Shown in pieces: positions 8,317 to 18,325 of a stretch of DNA of 64,000 nucleotides. Numbering within the stretch: position 1 is the stretch's first letter; each line of letters starts with the position of its first letter. Made by a program: the position numbers and the translations under genes. The notes under the pieces are model-generated. The model ran no database searches and had not been told where the DNA came from. It saw only the letters and a list, made by a program, of their open reading frames with translations. Source of the stretch: CANJIV01 sp046330225 (GTDB lineage Bacteria; Actinomycetota; Thermoleophilia; Solirubrobacterales; Solirubrobacteraceae); NCBI GenBank assembly GCA_046330225.1, contig JAXLTD010000002.1, positions 566,320-630,319 on the forward strand, written 5' to 3'.

Positions 8317-8865
8317 TCAGTCGCGGCCGCCGAAGTCGGTCGTGTAGGTGCCGCCGTTGCTGCGCCCGACCGGCGTGCCGAGCGCGATGCCGATGCCGAT
8401 CTCGTCGAAGCTGCCGTCGAGGATGTTGCGGCGGTGACCGGGGCTGTGCATCCAGGCCCGGACGATCGCGGAGGGTGTGGCGAGCGAACCGCTGCCCCAG
8501 GCGATGTTCTCGCCGATCGTCCACGAACGAGCGCCGTTGACGTAGCCGGTGCGCCGCAAGCGGCGGTCGAAGGTCACGCCGCCAGGGCCGGTGTGGGAGA
8601 AGTAGCCGCGGGCCACCATGTCGCGCGAGTGGTGGCGCGCCGCGAAGGAGAGCCGCGCGTTGAGCCGCATCGGGCGAAGCCCGTGATCGCCCCGCGCGTC
8701 GTTCAGGAGGCAGAGCGTCACGTCGACGGCATCGCCGGCCCCGAGGTCTGACGGCGACGACTGCGCGCCCGGGCACGCGCCCGCGCTCGCGCCCGGAGCC
8801 GCCACGGCGAGCGCCGCGAGGCTCGCGAGGGCGGCGGCAGTGAGGGCTGTGAACGTGCGGGCCAT
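8317..8865 (-). CDS. secreted CAP/SCP-domain protein
   Basis: 182 aa. A signal peptide covers residues 1 to about 28 (Arg, then an Ala/Leu-rich core ending AAPGASA). The mature part is a CAP domain: LNDARGDHGLRPM, then RHHSRDMVARGYFSHTGP with the first His, IGENIAWG, and AWMHSPGHRRNIL with the second His, ending in a Tyr/Thr strand. In bacteria such YkwD-like proteins are extracytoplasmic; their activity is unclear. It is monocistronic, with its start facing the tRNA-Pro gene. Confidence 0.88.
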   Translation of the reverse strand: MARTFTALTAAALASLAALAVAAPGASAGACPGAQSSPSDLGAGDAVDVTLCLLNDARGDHGLRPMRLNARLSFAARHHSRDMVARGYFSHTGPGGVTFDRRLRRTGYVNGARSWTIGENIAWGSGSLATPSAIVRAWMHSPGHRRNILDGSFDEIGIGIALGTPVGRSNGGTYTTDFGGRD

Positions 8866-8993
8866 GACGAGGGTGCGCCGCGGACGGGCGGAGCACCGGG
8901 CGGGCGCAAGTCGGGTCGTTCACTGGATCGGCGCCCGGCGGCCCGGTGCCGACCGCCACGGCCGAGCCTGGACGTTCGTTCGGGTGGCCCCCG

Positions 8994-8999
8994 TAGACT
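8994..8999 (+). promoter_or_regulatory. -10-like TAGACT before tRNA-Pro
   Basis: TAGACT ends 9 nt before the first base of the tRNA. Because a tRNA needs no ribosome binding site, this supports reading the same hexamer before protein genes as a -10 element. Confidence 0.5.
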
Positions 9000-9008
9000 C
9001 CGGGCCAT

Positions 9009-9082
9009 CGGGGCGTGGCGCAGCCTGGTAGCGCACCTGCTTTGGGAGCAGGGGGTCGCCGGTTCAAATCCGGCCGCCCCGA
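9009..9082 (+). tRNA. tRNA-Pro (anticodon TGG)
   Basis: A full cloverleaf can be drawn: acceptor CGGGGCG (9009-9015) pairs with CGCCCCG (9075-9081), D arm GCGC/GCGC, anticodon stem CCTGC/GCAGG with loop TTTGGGA (anticodon TGG at 9043-9045), and T arm GCCGG-TTCAAAT-CCGGC. The discriminator is A at 9082. CCA is not encoded. Confidence 0.97.
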
Positions 9083-9155
9083 TTGGCAGGCCGAGCCGGA
9101 CACGGGCGGGCGCGTCACGACGCGGAGAGCCGTCAGCAGGATCGGGGTCCCGCCG

Positions 9156-10831
9156 TCAGACGCCCTGGAAGCAGTACCCCACGCGTTTGGTGACCTTGAG
9201 CGTCGGGCCCTGTTTGAACTTCGTCGTCGCGGTCACCTCGAGCGGCACGACGCGGCGCTCGGGCTTCCGGCTCGTGCAGCTCATGGCCTCAGGGTGCCGC
9301 GGCACCTTCAGTGTGGCCGAGCGGCTCCGCGCCACCGCGCGCTTCGCCGTCGCCGTGCCAAAGCCGGCCTGCGGGCTGAGGAAGCGCATCGCGTAGCGGG
9401 TGAACTGGGCCTTGCCGCCGGAGACCCGCACGCCGGCCTTCAGCTGCCTGGCGCTCGTCGAGTCGGGCGCGACGAGCTCGACCCGTGCGCCGCCCTTCGT
9501 CGCGACCGCGGGCGAGCAAGCGTCTCTCGCGCTGCAGATGTGCTGCACCACGATGCGGTCGTCGGTGCGGCGGGCGATCCACACGTCGCCGGCGGCGTTG
9601 CCGGACACGCGGAGGTCCCCGGTGAGGCGGTCGCCGCTGTTCGGCTCGTACGCGATCAGCGGTGCGCTCGCCGCCCGTCGCTTGCCCTTCCCGGCGACGC
9701 GGCGGTAGACGACACAGACATCGCCGACGCCGGCGCGGCGGTTCCTCGTGGCGCACAGGTCGTCGTCGATGAAGGCAACGTGCGTGACGAGCGCCCCGTT
9801 CTTCTCACTGGACTCGGCGTCGACGGTGTGGGTGCCCGTCCCGGGTCCGCTCCCGGCACGCACGTCGAGGGGGAACGTGGCGAACGCGTTCTCCTTCGAC
9901 GGGTCGGCCAGCTCGACGAGCCGGGCGGCGCGGCCGGGGCGTCGCAGGATGCGCCAGCCCGGCGCGGCGGCGTAGGCGGCCACGCCGGACGACGGGCCGG
10001 GGCGCACCGAGGCGAGCAGCAGGCCGGCATGGACCGCGCTCGCGCGCTTGGACCACGCGCCCACCTCGTCCTTGTCGCCGATGGCCTGCACGTAGCCGCC
10101 GGACGTGGAATCTCCTGACTTCTCACTGAACGAGCTGGAACAGACGGCGAACCGGTGCCGGAGCCCGGCATCGATGGCGCACGGGAAGACGGGGCCGAGC
10201 GCGTCGCCGAACGGGCGCGGGATCCGCATCGGCGCCCAGGGGGCTTGAGGCTCGGGAAGAACGTGTCCTGGTCGATCTCGTGCTGCTTGCCCATCTCGAG
10301 CGCGAAGGCGACCGGGTAGTTCTGGGTGGCGATGTCCTCGTCGGTGCCGGGCGGCACCCGGGCGCTGCTCCCCGCTTCGGCAACGGCGAGCACGGCAGTG
10401 CCGTCATCGGAGAAGCGGAAGGCTGGGCCGAAGAGGCGGCGGGTGAGCAGCTCGACCGGGCCCTGGAAGAGCGGCCCGCCCGTGGAGCCGAAGACGGCGT
10501 CGCCCGTGGACCAGGCAACGTCCCATGGGTGCCCGGCCGGTCCCGAGCCGATGTGCAGCTCGGGGTAGGCGTTGGCGACGTCCTTCTGGAGGATCTGCTC
10601 GACCGGACAGGACTTCGCGCGGGGCGGGAGATAGCAGACGAGCAGCTGCGGGGCGGCGCCGGAGCGGTTCCAGACGACGACCGCGCCGCCTTCGGGCGTG
10701 ACCTCGATCGAGGGGTGCTGGCCGGGACCGAGATCCACCGGCGGGCCGGCGGCGGCCGGGGCCGCCATGACCAGAAGCACGATGAGGACGACCAGGAACG
10801 CGATGGCGGCACGGTATAGGGTCGCGCGCAC
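9156..10831 (-). pseudogene. secreted hypothetical protein interrupted by a 1-nt frameshift
   Basis: The reading starts at GTG 10831 with a clear signal peptide (LYRAAIAFLVVLIVLLVMAA, ending AAAG) and a secreted domain up to FFPSLKPP. It must then change frame to APMRIPRPFGDALGPVFPC and continues to the stop at 9156. The break is in the G5 run 10239-10243 (C5 on the coding strand); a sixth C joins both parts into about 558 aa. The family is unknown. The C-terminal part has scattered cysteines and a beta-rich look. Its start codon abuts that of the divergent FG-GAP gene with no bases between. Confidence 0.65.
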
Positions 10832-13750
10832 ATGAAGTTCGGGTCTCGGGTGCTGATCGCCGGAATCGCCTTGGCGTCGGCACTGTGCGGCTCCGCGCAG
10901 GCAGAGATCACCGCCAAGCGCGTGAAGCTCGCCACAGGCACCCAGGGTGAGGTGAGCCGGAAGGGCCGCTCGGGGATCGGCTTCCTCTGGCCCGGCGGAG
11001 AGCTCGGCGGTTCGGTGGCCGGGCTGGGGGACGTAAACGGCGACGGCATCGGTGATGTCGGAGTGTCCGCGCCCTTCGCGGACGCGAACAGCAAGTTCGC
11101 CGCTGGCGTGGCCTACGTCCTCTACGGGCCGGTCACCGGCCCGCTGGACCTGGGCGCGCCGCCGGCCGGCCGCGGGTACCGCATCTTCGGCGTGCGCGAG
11201 GCCGGCGCGGCCGGCGGCGGCATCGGTGCGGCCGGGGACGTGAACGGCGACGGGATCGGCGACCTGCTCGTGGAGGAGACGGGGACGATCACGACGCATG
11301 TCGGCTTCACGCACGTCGTGTTCGGAGCGAAGACGTCGGGGAACCTGAACGTGAACGGCCTGCGCGGTCGCGGCTTCACGATCCGCGAGACCCAGGCCGG
11401 CGGCGAGATCGGCGCAGCCCTGGGCGACCTCAACGGCGACGGGCGCGGCGACTTCTACAAGGGTGCCCGGTTCGTGGCGGGCCGCAGTGCCGCGGGCGAC
11501 GTGTTCGCGTCCAGCGGCGCGAAGCTGACCGGCGTGGAGGAGGGGCAGCGCGTGACGGCGGCCCCGGCGGGCGACGTGAACGGCGACGGCCGCAACGACG
11601 CGATCTTCGGCGTGCGCAGCGCCCTGGCCGCCGAGCCGAACCGGGCGGTGGTGATCTTCGGCGCGGCCGGGCTGAAGACGTTCGACCTCACGAGCCCAGG
11701 CCCGGGCGGCTTCGTCATCCGCGGGAAGAAGGGCGACGACGACTTCGCGGAATCGGTGGCGGGCGCCGGGGACGTGAACGGCGACGGAAAGGCGGACGTG
11801 ATCATCGGGAATGCTCACCCGCTCACCGCCATCCGCACGGATGCCACGCTGCCGAAGGAGGACCTCGATCGCAGCGGCGGCGCGGTCGTGGTGTTCGGGG
11901 CCGCGGCGGGCCCGGCGGTCGAGGCCGACGACCCCGGGGCACGCGGCTTCCGCATCCTCCCGGGCCCGAGCGACCGGCTGGCCGGAGCCGCGGTCACCGG
12001 CCTCGGGGACGTCGATGGCGACGGCCGCAGCGAGGTGGCGGTGGGCATCCCCGGCTCCACGGCCTCCGGGGCCGCGGGCGTGCGCGGCAGCGTCGCGGTC
12101 GTGTTCGGCCGGGCCGGGACGTCCAGCGTGAAGCTGGGGAAGCTCGGGGACGGCGGGCTCCGGGTGCCCGGAGCCCGCGGCCCGGGCGCGTTCGGGACCG
12201 CGCTGGGCGCCGCGGACGTGAACGGCGACGGGGTGCGGGATGTGCTGGTCGGCGCGCCTGACGAGCAGGCCGGAAGCGACGCCGGCGCGGGCGCGGCCTA
12301 CGCGATCGTGCTGAAGAGCCGGCCCACGTGCGAGGGCAAGGCGGCCCAGTTCACGGTCCTCGGCAAGGGCACCGACGCGTGGACGATGGTGGACAGCGAC
12401 GGCATCTCCCACATCGCCTGGGTGTCGGGGCAGTTCCCGGACACGCGGCTCAACCATCGGCGCCAGCTCCCCGGCTGCGGGCTCGGCAAGGACACCGTCT
12501 TCCCCGATGAGCCGGGGTCGTTCCAGGACCCGCGAATCGTCGAGGACACCAAGAACGACCGCCTGCTGCTGTTCTACACGCTCGGCTTCCCGATCCCCGT
12601 TGACAAGCAAGGGCTGTGGGTGGCGGTGTCGCGAAACGGGGGCGCCTCGTTCGAGCCGGGCCGGCACGTGATCCCGCCGCCCGGCGACGACGAGCATCCG
12701 GGCTGGCTGTTCGCCGGGATCAACCGCGCACTGCCGGCCCAGGGCGTCTCGCCCGTCGACGGATCGGTCTGGTCGCTCACCGACCAGACCGGGCTTCCGG
12801 CGTTCCAGCTGTCCGCGGCGTTCGCCCCGCTCACGGCGACCGGCACGCTGTCGGAGAAGATCGCCTCACGGCTGCGGGTATCCGCGATGGTGGATCGAGC
12901 GGGCATCCCGTACTTCGGGTTCCAGGCAGCCGCGACGCCGTACGTGCACGTGGGCGCGAAGCCCAACGGCGCCGGGGCCGACTACGACGTGCCGATCGGC
13001 AACCCGACCGACGACGGCGGGCAGGTCGGCTTCGCGGCGGGGAAGCGCGGCGTGGTGGCCGCGACGGTTGCCCGCGACGCGAGCCGCAACCAGCGGCTCG
13101 AGCTGTGGAGCGTGGGCCCCGACCGCAAGGCCGTGCGGCGAGGCGCCGGGACGACGCTCGCGGACACCGACACGGTCGTGTTCCCGTCGGTCGGGCAGCG
13201 GCCGGGCGGCGCGTTCGACGCGGTCTTCGAGGGCCGGAACTCCGACACCTGGCTGCTCCCGCTGAGCGGCAGCGGTGCGCCGGCGACGGCCCCGCTCGTC
13301 GTGAACTCACTGATTCCCGGCACGCCGGGTCACGAGCTGCGGTTCCAGCCGGTGGCGGGCCTGTCGGACGACGGAGCCGGGTGGGTGGTCGGCATCGACG
13401 GCCGCGACCATGTCGTCGCCGTGTCGGTCGGCGGTGCGGTTCCCCCGCCCGCCGGCGCGGGGATCGCCAGCGGGCCGGCGCGCTACCAGGCGGGAACGCC
13501 GACGGCGAGCGGCTGCGTTCCGGTGCGGGCCAGGAGCCGGGTCGCCGCCCGGGGCGCTGTGCAGGTCCGGCAGGGCACCCGCGTGGTTGCCCGGCGGACG
13601 TTGAACCTGAAGGCCGGCCGCACGCTGAACGCCTGCCTGAAGCTCAGCGTGTCGCGCCGCTCGGTGCAGGGGAAGCGGCTCACCCTGTCCGTGCAGAGCA
13701 CCGTCGGCCGGACGCGCTTCCCGGTCGGGACCGGGAAGCTGCGCGGCTGA
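10832..13750 (+). CDS. secreted FG-GAP / integrin-alpha-like beta-propeller protein
   Basis: 972 aa. The signal peptide is residues 1-24 (MKFGSRVLIAGIALASALCG, then SAQA). Residues ~45-480 hold seven FG-GAP blades, each with a calcium-loop signature such as GDVNGDGIGD, GDLNGDGRGD, GDVNGDGKAD, GDVDGDGRSE and ADVNGDGVRD. The remaining ~490 residues are beta-rich and end in an Arg-rich strand region with two cysteines. FG-GAP propellers bind Ca2+ and mediate extracellular or cell-surface interactions. The gene is divergent from another secreted protein, with adjoining start codons, suggesting one shared control region. The partner or ligand is unknown. Confidence 0.85.
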   Translation: MKFGSRVLIAGIALASALCGSAQAEITAKRVKLATGTQGEVSRKGRSGIGFLWPGGELGGSVAGLGDVNGDGIGDVGVSAPFADANSKFAAGVAYVLYGPVTGPLDLGAPPAGRGYRIFGVREAGAAGGGIGAAGDVNGDGIGDLLVEETGTITTHVGFTHVVFGAKTSGNLNVNGLRGRGFTIRETQAGGEIGAALGDLNGDGRGDFYKGARFVAGRSAAGDVFASSGAKLTGVEEGQRVTAAPAGDVNGDGRNDAIFGVRSALAAEPNRAVVIFGAAGLKTFDLTSPGPGGFVIRGKKGDDDFAESVAGAGDVNGDGKADVIIGNAHPLTAIRTDATLPKEDLDRSGGAVVVFGAAAGPAVEADDPGARGFRILPGPSDRLAGAAVTGLGDVDGDGRSEVAVGIPGSTASGAAGVRGSVAVVFGRAGTSSVKLGKLGDGGLRVPGARGPGAFGTALGAADVNGDGVRDVLVGAPDEQAGSDAGAGAAYAIVLKSRPTCEGKAAQFTVLGKGTDAWTMVDSDGISHIAWVSGQFPDTRLNHRRQLPGCGLGKDTVFPDEPGSFQDPRIVEDTKNDRLLLFYTLGFPIPVDKQGLWVAVSRNGGASFEPGRHVIPPPGDDEHPGWLFAGINRALPAQGVSPVDGSVWSLTDQTGLPAFQLSAAFAPLTATGTLSEKIASRLRVSAMVDRAGIPYFGFQAAATPYVHVGAKPNGAGADYDVPIGNPTDDGGQVGFAAGKRGVVAATVARDASRNQRLELWSVGPDRKAVRRGAGTTLADTDTVVFPSVGQRPGGAFDAVFEGRNSDTWLLPLSGSGAPATAPLVVNSLIPGTPGHELRFQPVAGLSDDGAGWVVGIDGRDHVVAVSVGGAVPPPAGAGIASGPARYQAGTPTASGCVPVRARSRVAARGAVQVRQGTRVVARRTLNLKAGRTLNACLKLSVSRRSVQGKRLTLSVQSTVGRTRFPVGTGKLRG

Positions 13751-13978
13751 AGCGCAGCTCGGCCGCGTAGCCGCGGACCGGCCAGACGGCTGGCGCCAAG
13801 CGCACGTCTCGCGCGGCGCTGGGCTGGGCTGGGCTGGACTGGACGCCGTCCCGCTTTCTCTTCTCCGGGCACCGGGCGAGCGCACGCGCGCCCAGTCGTC
13901 GAGGTTCCCAACCGATCGGGCAGGTCGCCACGGACCGTGCCCATCAGCCGTTCCGGATTCTCCGAAAGGACCTCATCG

Positions 13979-15043
13979 ATGCACTCACGCACGGCACCTC
14001 GACGCACGGCACTCGGCCTCACGGCCGCGGGCGTCCTCACCGTGGCGCTGGCCCCGGCGGCACTTGCTGCCACGCCGACCAACACCGCGAAGCTCAAGCG
14101 GGCCGGGGACACGTCCCTGACGCTCGACAAGAACGCCGCCAAGGCGCTGAAAAGCCTGGGCGTGAAGGTCGCCCCGATCAGCCCCGCCAAGGTCAAGGGC
14201 GGCGCGGTCGCGTTCCCGATCACCAGCGGCGACGTTGATCCCAAGCTCGCCGACGGCGCGCTCATCAACCACTCCGGCGGCCTGTCGTTCTCTGCCGGCA
14301 AGACGAAGGTGGCGCTGAAGAACTTCCGCATCCGGGTCACCTCCTCGCAGGCCACGATCTCGGCGGCGATCGGCACGAGCCGCGCAACGATCATCAACCT
14401 CGACACCTCCAAGGCGAAGGTCACCCGTCCGGGCCTGAACCTGCGCCTGGCGAACGTGGGCGTCAAGCTCAACGCCACGGGCGCGAGCGCGCTGAACAAG
14501 GCCTTCAAGGTCAAGGCCTTCAAGCCCGGCCTCAAGCTCGGAACCGCGGTCGTCAACGCGCAGTTCGCGCAGTTCATCATCGAGGGCGGCACCACGGCCG
14601 TGACGCTCGACGCCGGCACGCTCGGCGCGATCACGGGCGCCGGGTTCACCCCGTCCATCGTCGCTCCCGCGACGCTGGCCGGCGGGGTGGCCACGTTCCC
14701 GATCGTCAAGTCGAAGATCGCCGCGAACCTCACCAGCGGCGTCATCTCCCACTCGGGCGGCCTCACGCTGACGAAGGGCGGGACCCCGACCAGCGCGACG
14801 AACTTCGACATCACGCTGTCGGCCAACCCGTCGCTCGCGGCGACCATCAACGGCGCGGCCGGAGCGAAGGTTCCGATCCTGAACCTCGACCTGGGCGGCC
14901 TCAAGCAGACGGTGAAGGGCCAGACCGTGACCCTCGGCGGCGTCCTGGCGAAGGTCAACGCGACGCTCGCCGGTGCGCTCGGCCTGCCGTCGGCAAATGG
15001 TGCGACGCTCGGCACCGTCGTCCTGACGGCCAAGATCCGGTAG
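13979..15043 (+). CDS. secreted protein with two HSGGL-type domains
   Basis: 354 aa. ATG 13979 is preferred over an upstream one because GAAAGGA lies 8 nt before it. Signal peptide residues 1-34 end ALAA. Two homologous ~160-residue modules follow, each with a Leu-rich start, a VAFPITSG or ATFPIVKS strand, the signature NHSGGLSF or SHSGGLTL, and a terminal GTAVVNAQ or GTVVLTAK strand. A single-module relative sits at 30015-30674. The modules resemble HtaA-like secreted domains, but I cannot confirm that family or haem binding. A strong terminator follows. Confidence 0.7.
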   Translation: MHSRTAPRRTALGLTAAGVLTVALAPAALAATPTNTAKLKRAGDTSLTLDKNAAKALKSLGVKVAPISPAKVKGGAVAFPITSGDVDPKLADGALINHSGGLSFSAGKTKVALKNFRIRVTSSQATISAAIGTSRATIINLDTSKAKVTRPGLNLRLANVGVKLNATGASALNKAFKVKAFKPGLKLGTAVVNAQFAQFIIEGGTTAVTLDAGTLGAITGAGFTPSIVAPATLAGGVATFPIVKSKIAANLTSGVISHSGGLTLTKGGTPTSATNFDITLSANPSLAATINGAAGAKVPILNLDLGGLKQTVKGQTVTLGGVLAKVNATLAGALGLPSANGATLGTVVLTAKIR

Positions 15044-15078
15044 GCAGGGGCCGGTCCGGACGGATCGGCATCGATTGC

Positions 15079-15110
15079 GGCTGAGGGCGGCCCACGGGCC
15101 GCCCTCAGCC
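15079..15110. terminator. perfect 15-bp hairpin between convergent genes
   Basis: GGCTGAGGGCGGCCC (15079-15093) is the exact reverse complement of 15096-15110, with AC between. It sits 35 bp after one stop and 32 bp before the stop of the convergent gene, so it can serve both strands. There is no U tract, as is common for GC-rich actinobacterial terminators. Confidence 0.75.
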
Positions 15111-15142
15111 GTGTCCGGAGGCCGGTTCTCAGCGCAGGGTGC

Positions 15143-15508
15143 TCAGGCGAACGCGCGATACACGAACTTGACGCGCCGCGATGCCTTCGAGCATCGGATG
15201 ATGAGGAACTCGTCCGAGGCGTACGCGCCCTTGCACGCGTAGCCGAGGACGTGGCGCACCACGAACCGGGTGTTCCTCCGATACCGGAGGATGTACGCGT
15301 GGGCGACGGTCGCGCCCCGGGCGCAGGTGTCGTTGCTCACCTGCAGCCAGCCCTGCTCGCCCCGCCCGAAGTCCGGGTTGGCCTTCACGTTGCAGGAGCG
15401 GTAGGCGGATGCACGGGCGGCGGGCCCCGCGGCGGCTGCCGCGGGAGTCGCGGCGGCGGCGAGCACGAGCACGGCGGCGGCGGCGGGTGGGAGGCGCAAA
15501 GATCGCAT
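15143..15508 (-). CDS. small secreted protein
   Basis: 121 aa from ATG 15508. A GTG at 15541 is in frame but would add a charged stretch before the signal peptide. The signal is residues 1-28 (RSLRLPPAAAAVLVLAAAAT). The mature ~90 residues contain four cysteines (SCNVK, TCARG, ACKG, RCSK), which could form two disulfides, and a basic C-terminus. No known family is recognised. It converges on the HSGGL protein across a shared terminator. A weakly similar Cys-containing secreted protein occurs at 31372-31812. Confidence 0.6.
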   Translation of the reverse strand: MRSLRLPPAAAAVLVLAAAATPAAAAAGPAARASAYRSCNVKANPDFGRGEQGWLQVSNDTCARGATVAHAYILRYRRNTRFVVRHVLGYACKGAYASDEFLIIRCSKASRRVKFVYRAFA

Positions 15509-15697
15509 GACCCTTCCAGGCTCGACGTGGCGGGAACGCACTCATCATCCTGCGCGCCCCGCCGGGCCGCCACCGCAGCGGCCACGCGCGGTCGCGCGCG
15601 AACTACGGATTCGGGACCGGGCGGCGCAGCGTCGTGCCGGGCGCCGCCGCTCCCGCTTCAGCCTGGGGGACCGCGACGTTCCCGCGCCTGCCGGCGG

Positions 15698-15703
15698 TAG
15701 GCT
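15698..15703 (+). promoter_or_regulatory. candidate -10 (TAGGCT) of the delta-60 repeat gene
   Basis: TAGGCT ends 10 nt before ATG 15714, with no Shine-Dalgarno sequence. Confidence 0.35.
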
Positions 15704-15713
15704 GCCCGCCGCC

Positions 15714-17036
15714 ATGGATGCGAGATCGGACGTCCGGAGCTGGCAGCGGGCGGCACGTGCCGCCGCCACGGGCCTCGTGCTCGCGGGCCTGGGGGTGGGT
15801 GCGCTTCCCGCGACCGCCGCCGCGCGCGGCGCCCGGCTGGATCCGGCGTTTGGAGGCGGCCGGGGCTGGGTGACGACCCGCATTCCCGGGATGAACGGAG
15901 TCGCCTACGGCGCCGCGGCGACGGCCGGCGGGAAGATCGTCATCGCCGGCCAGGCGACGACCCGCTCGGGCAACGGGCAGATCGTCGTGGCCCGCTACCT
16001 GCCGTCCGGGCGGCTCGACACCGGGTTCGCCTCGCGCGGGATCTTCACGACGGCGCTGCCGTCCAAGCTCGGCCCGTTCCTGGCAACCGCGGTCGTCGCC
16101 GAGCGCTCCACCGGCCGCCTCCTGGTCGCCGGCGGCTACGGCCAGGGCTCGATGCTCGTGCTGCGGCTCACGCCTACCGGGCGGCTGGACTCGGCGTTCT
16201 ACCGGCACGGCCTCGCGGTCACGCCGGCCGGCGGCATCGCGCAGTCGCTGGCGATTCAGCGCGACGGAAAGCTGCTCGTGGGCGGCTCGAACGCCAACCG
16301 CAACGGCCGGCCCATGGCCGTGGCGCGCCTGACCCGAACCGGCACGCTGGACCGCCGATTCGGACGGGGCGGGATCGCACAGCCGCTCTTCTGGAATCCC
16401 GACCTGGCGGCCAGCGCCGGCGTGGCGTCCCTGGCCCAGGCCGCCGACGGGAGCGTCATCGGCGCCGGGCACCTCGACTACATCGGCTCCGACGGGCACG
16501 GGAGCGCCGGGATCTTCCGCCTCTCCGCCACGGGGCAGCCGGTGGCCGGCTTCGGCACGGCGGGCCACGCCGAGGTCGCGTTCACCCAGCCCGGAGGAGC
16601 CTTTGCCCAGTGGTTTCCGTGCGCCATGGGCGTCGACCGCCGCGGCCGGATCACGGTGACCGGGGACGGGTCTGTGGGGGCCGCCCCGGCCCTGCTCACC
16701 ACCCGGCTCACCGCAGGCGGGCGCCTGGACTCCTCCTTCGGCACCGGCGGCCGGGCCGTGACGCCCGGCCTGCGGGGCGGCAGCGACACGACCTGCGGCG
16801 CCGCGCTCGGCCCGGCCGGGACGCTGACCGCCGGCGTCGGCGTGTCGCTCGCCCAGCTGCTGCCCGGCGGGACGGCGAACGGCGCCTTCGCGCCCGGCGG
16901 CGTGCTGCGGATCGCGGCGCCGCGCGGGGTCGGCATCAACGCCGTCGTCCTGCCCGGCGGGCGGCGGGCGGTCGTCGCCGGGTTCGCCGGCTCCTCGCTC
17001 TACGTCGCGCGCTACCTCCTGCCGGCGCAGCCGTAG
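15714..17036 (+). CDS. secreted delta-60 repeat (beta-propeller-like) protein
   Basis: 440 aa. A signal peptide (residues about 10-38, ending ATAAA) is followed by seven or so ~55-residue repeats with the pattern G-x-L-D-x-x-F-G-x-x-G, for example SGRLDTGFASRG, TGRLDSAFYRHG, TGTLDRRFGRGG and GGRLDSSFGTGG. This is the delta-60 repeat, expected to fold as propeller blades. Such proteins are exported and their ligands are unknown. The start is set by the ATG just after a TAGGCT hexamer. Confidence 0.8.
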   Translation: MDARSDVRSWQRAARAAATGLVLAGLGVGALPATAAARGARLDPAFGGGRGWVTTRIPGMNGVAYGAAATAGGKIVIAGQATTRSGNGQIVVARYLPSGRLDTGFASRGIFTTALPSKLGPFLATAVVAERSTGRLLVAGGYGQGSMLVLRLTPTGRLDSAFYRHGLAVTPAGGIAQSLAIQRDGKLLVGGSNANRNGRPMAVARLTRTGTLDRRFGRGGIAQPLFWNPDLAASAGVASLAQAADGSVIGAGHLDYIGSDGHGSAGIFRLSATGQPVAGFGTAGHAEVAFTQPGGAFAQWFPCAMGVDRRGRITVTGDGSVGAAPALLTTRLTAGGRLDSSFGTGGRAVTPGLRGGSDTTCGAALGPAGTLTAGVGVSLAQLLPGGTANGAFAPGGVLRIAAPRGVGINAVVLPGGRRAVVAGFAGSSLYVARYLLPAQP

Positions 17037-17100
17037 CCAGCGCACCGCCGCCCGCGCGGCCGGCGTGGACGCTGCGCGGCGGATGGGCAACAATCGCACC

Positions 17101-18247
17101 GTGACGACGTCGCCCCCCGGCGGACTGGAGCCGTCCCACGCCGTCGCCGCTCGCTGGCTGGCGGCGGGACGGCGGGTGGCCGCCGCCACGCTCGTCGCGA
17201 CGGACGGGTCCTCGCCGCTGGACCCCGGCGCCACGATGCTCGTCGACGAGCAGGGCGCGATCGAAGGCTCGGTGACCGGCGGCTGCGTCGAAGGCGCGCT
17301 GGTCGAGGAGGCCCAGGCGGTCCTCGCGGGCGGCGGCCCGCGGCTGCGCACCTACGGGATCAGCGACAGCCAGGCTGCGGGCGTCGGCCTCATGTGCGGC
17401 GGCACGGTGCACATCCTCGTCAGCGAGGTGGCACCCGAGAGCGGCGCCGTCCTCGAGGCCGTGCGCGACGCGGTGGCCGCCGGGACCCCGGCGGCGCTGG
17501 CCACGCTGGTCGACGGCGAGTCGGCGGGCGCCCTGATGGGGGTCGTCGGGTCCGAGCCGGTCGGCACCCTCGGCCTCGGCGGGCGCTTCGACCGTGCCGT
17601 CGAGCGCGACGCCCTGGGCTGCCTGGCCCACGGGATCAGCGCGCTGCGGCAGTACGGCGCCACAGGCGAAGTCATGGGGACCGGCGCCCGCGTGTTCATC
17701 CAGGCCTTCGCGGCTCCCGCCCGGATGGTGATCTTCGGCGCGATCGACTTCTCGGCCGCCGTGGCCGCGCTGGCCCGCACGCTCGGGTACGCCGTGACGA
17801 TCTGCGACGCCCGCCGGCCGTTCACCCTGGCCACCCGCTTCTCCGTCGCCGACGAGGTCGTCGTCGACTGGCCCGACCGCTACCTGGCCGGCGTCGAACT
17901 GACCGAGCGCGACGTCGTGCTCGTCTTCACGCACGACCCGAAGTTCGACGAGCCGGCCCTCATCGGCGCCCTCGCGACGCCCGCCGGCTACATCGGCGCG
18001 CTCGGGAGCCGCCAGACCCACGAGGACCGCGTCCGGCGCCTGCTCGCCGCCGGCGTCGACGCCGCCGAGCTCGAGCGGATCGCTTCGCCGTGCGGCCTGG
18101 ACATCGGCGCCCGCACGCCGGAGGAGGCGGCTCGTCTCGGTCGTTGCGGAGATCCTCGCCCGGGCTGCCGGCCGCTCCGGACGCCCGCTCAGCGAGACCG
18201 CGGGCCGCATCCATGCGGACCGTCCGGTTCCCGCCGAGCTCGGCTGA
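17101..18247 (+). pseudogene. XdhC/CoxI family protein with a 1-nt frameshift near the C-terminus
   Basis: From GTG 17101 the protein has the XdhC N-domain (ATLVATDGSSPLDPG, TGGCVEGAL with the conserved Cys) and the C-terminal Rossmann domain (MVIFGAIDFSAAVAALA, YIGALGSRQTHEDR, PCGLDIGARTPEEA). The family tail LVSVVAEILARAAGRSGRPL continues in the next frame and stops at 18247; deleting one G of the GG at 18129-18130 joins them into about 381 aa. XdhC-type factors load sulfurated molybdenum cofactor into xanthine dehydrogenase-type enzymes. Without correction, the last ~40 residues are replaced by a long basic read-through, so activity would be doubtful. Confidence 0.85.
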
Positions 18248-18325
18248 CCCGAAGGCCCGCGCGGAGGACCGCCCGCACCTCGGACGCGACCGGACCGCCG
18301 CCGCGGCGGTCCCGCCGGCCGCCGC

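Noticed and set aside
9656..12697. A 1013-codon minus-strand frame across the FG-GAP gene
   Set aside because: Only its part below 10832 is real (start of the secreted gene); the rest is antisense to the FG-GAP repeats.
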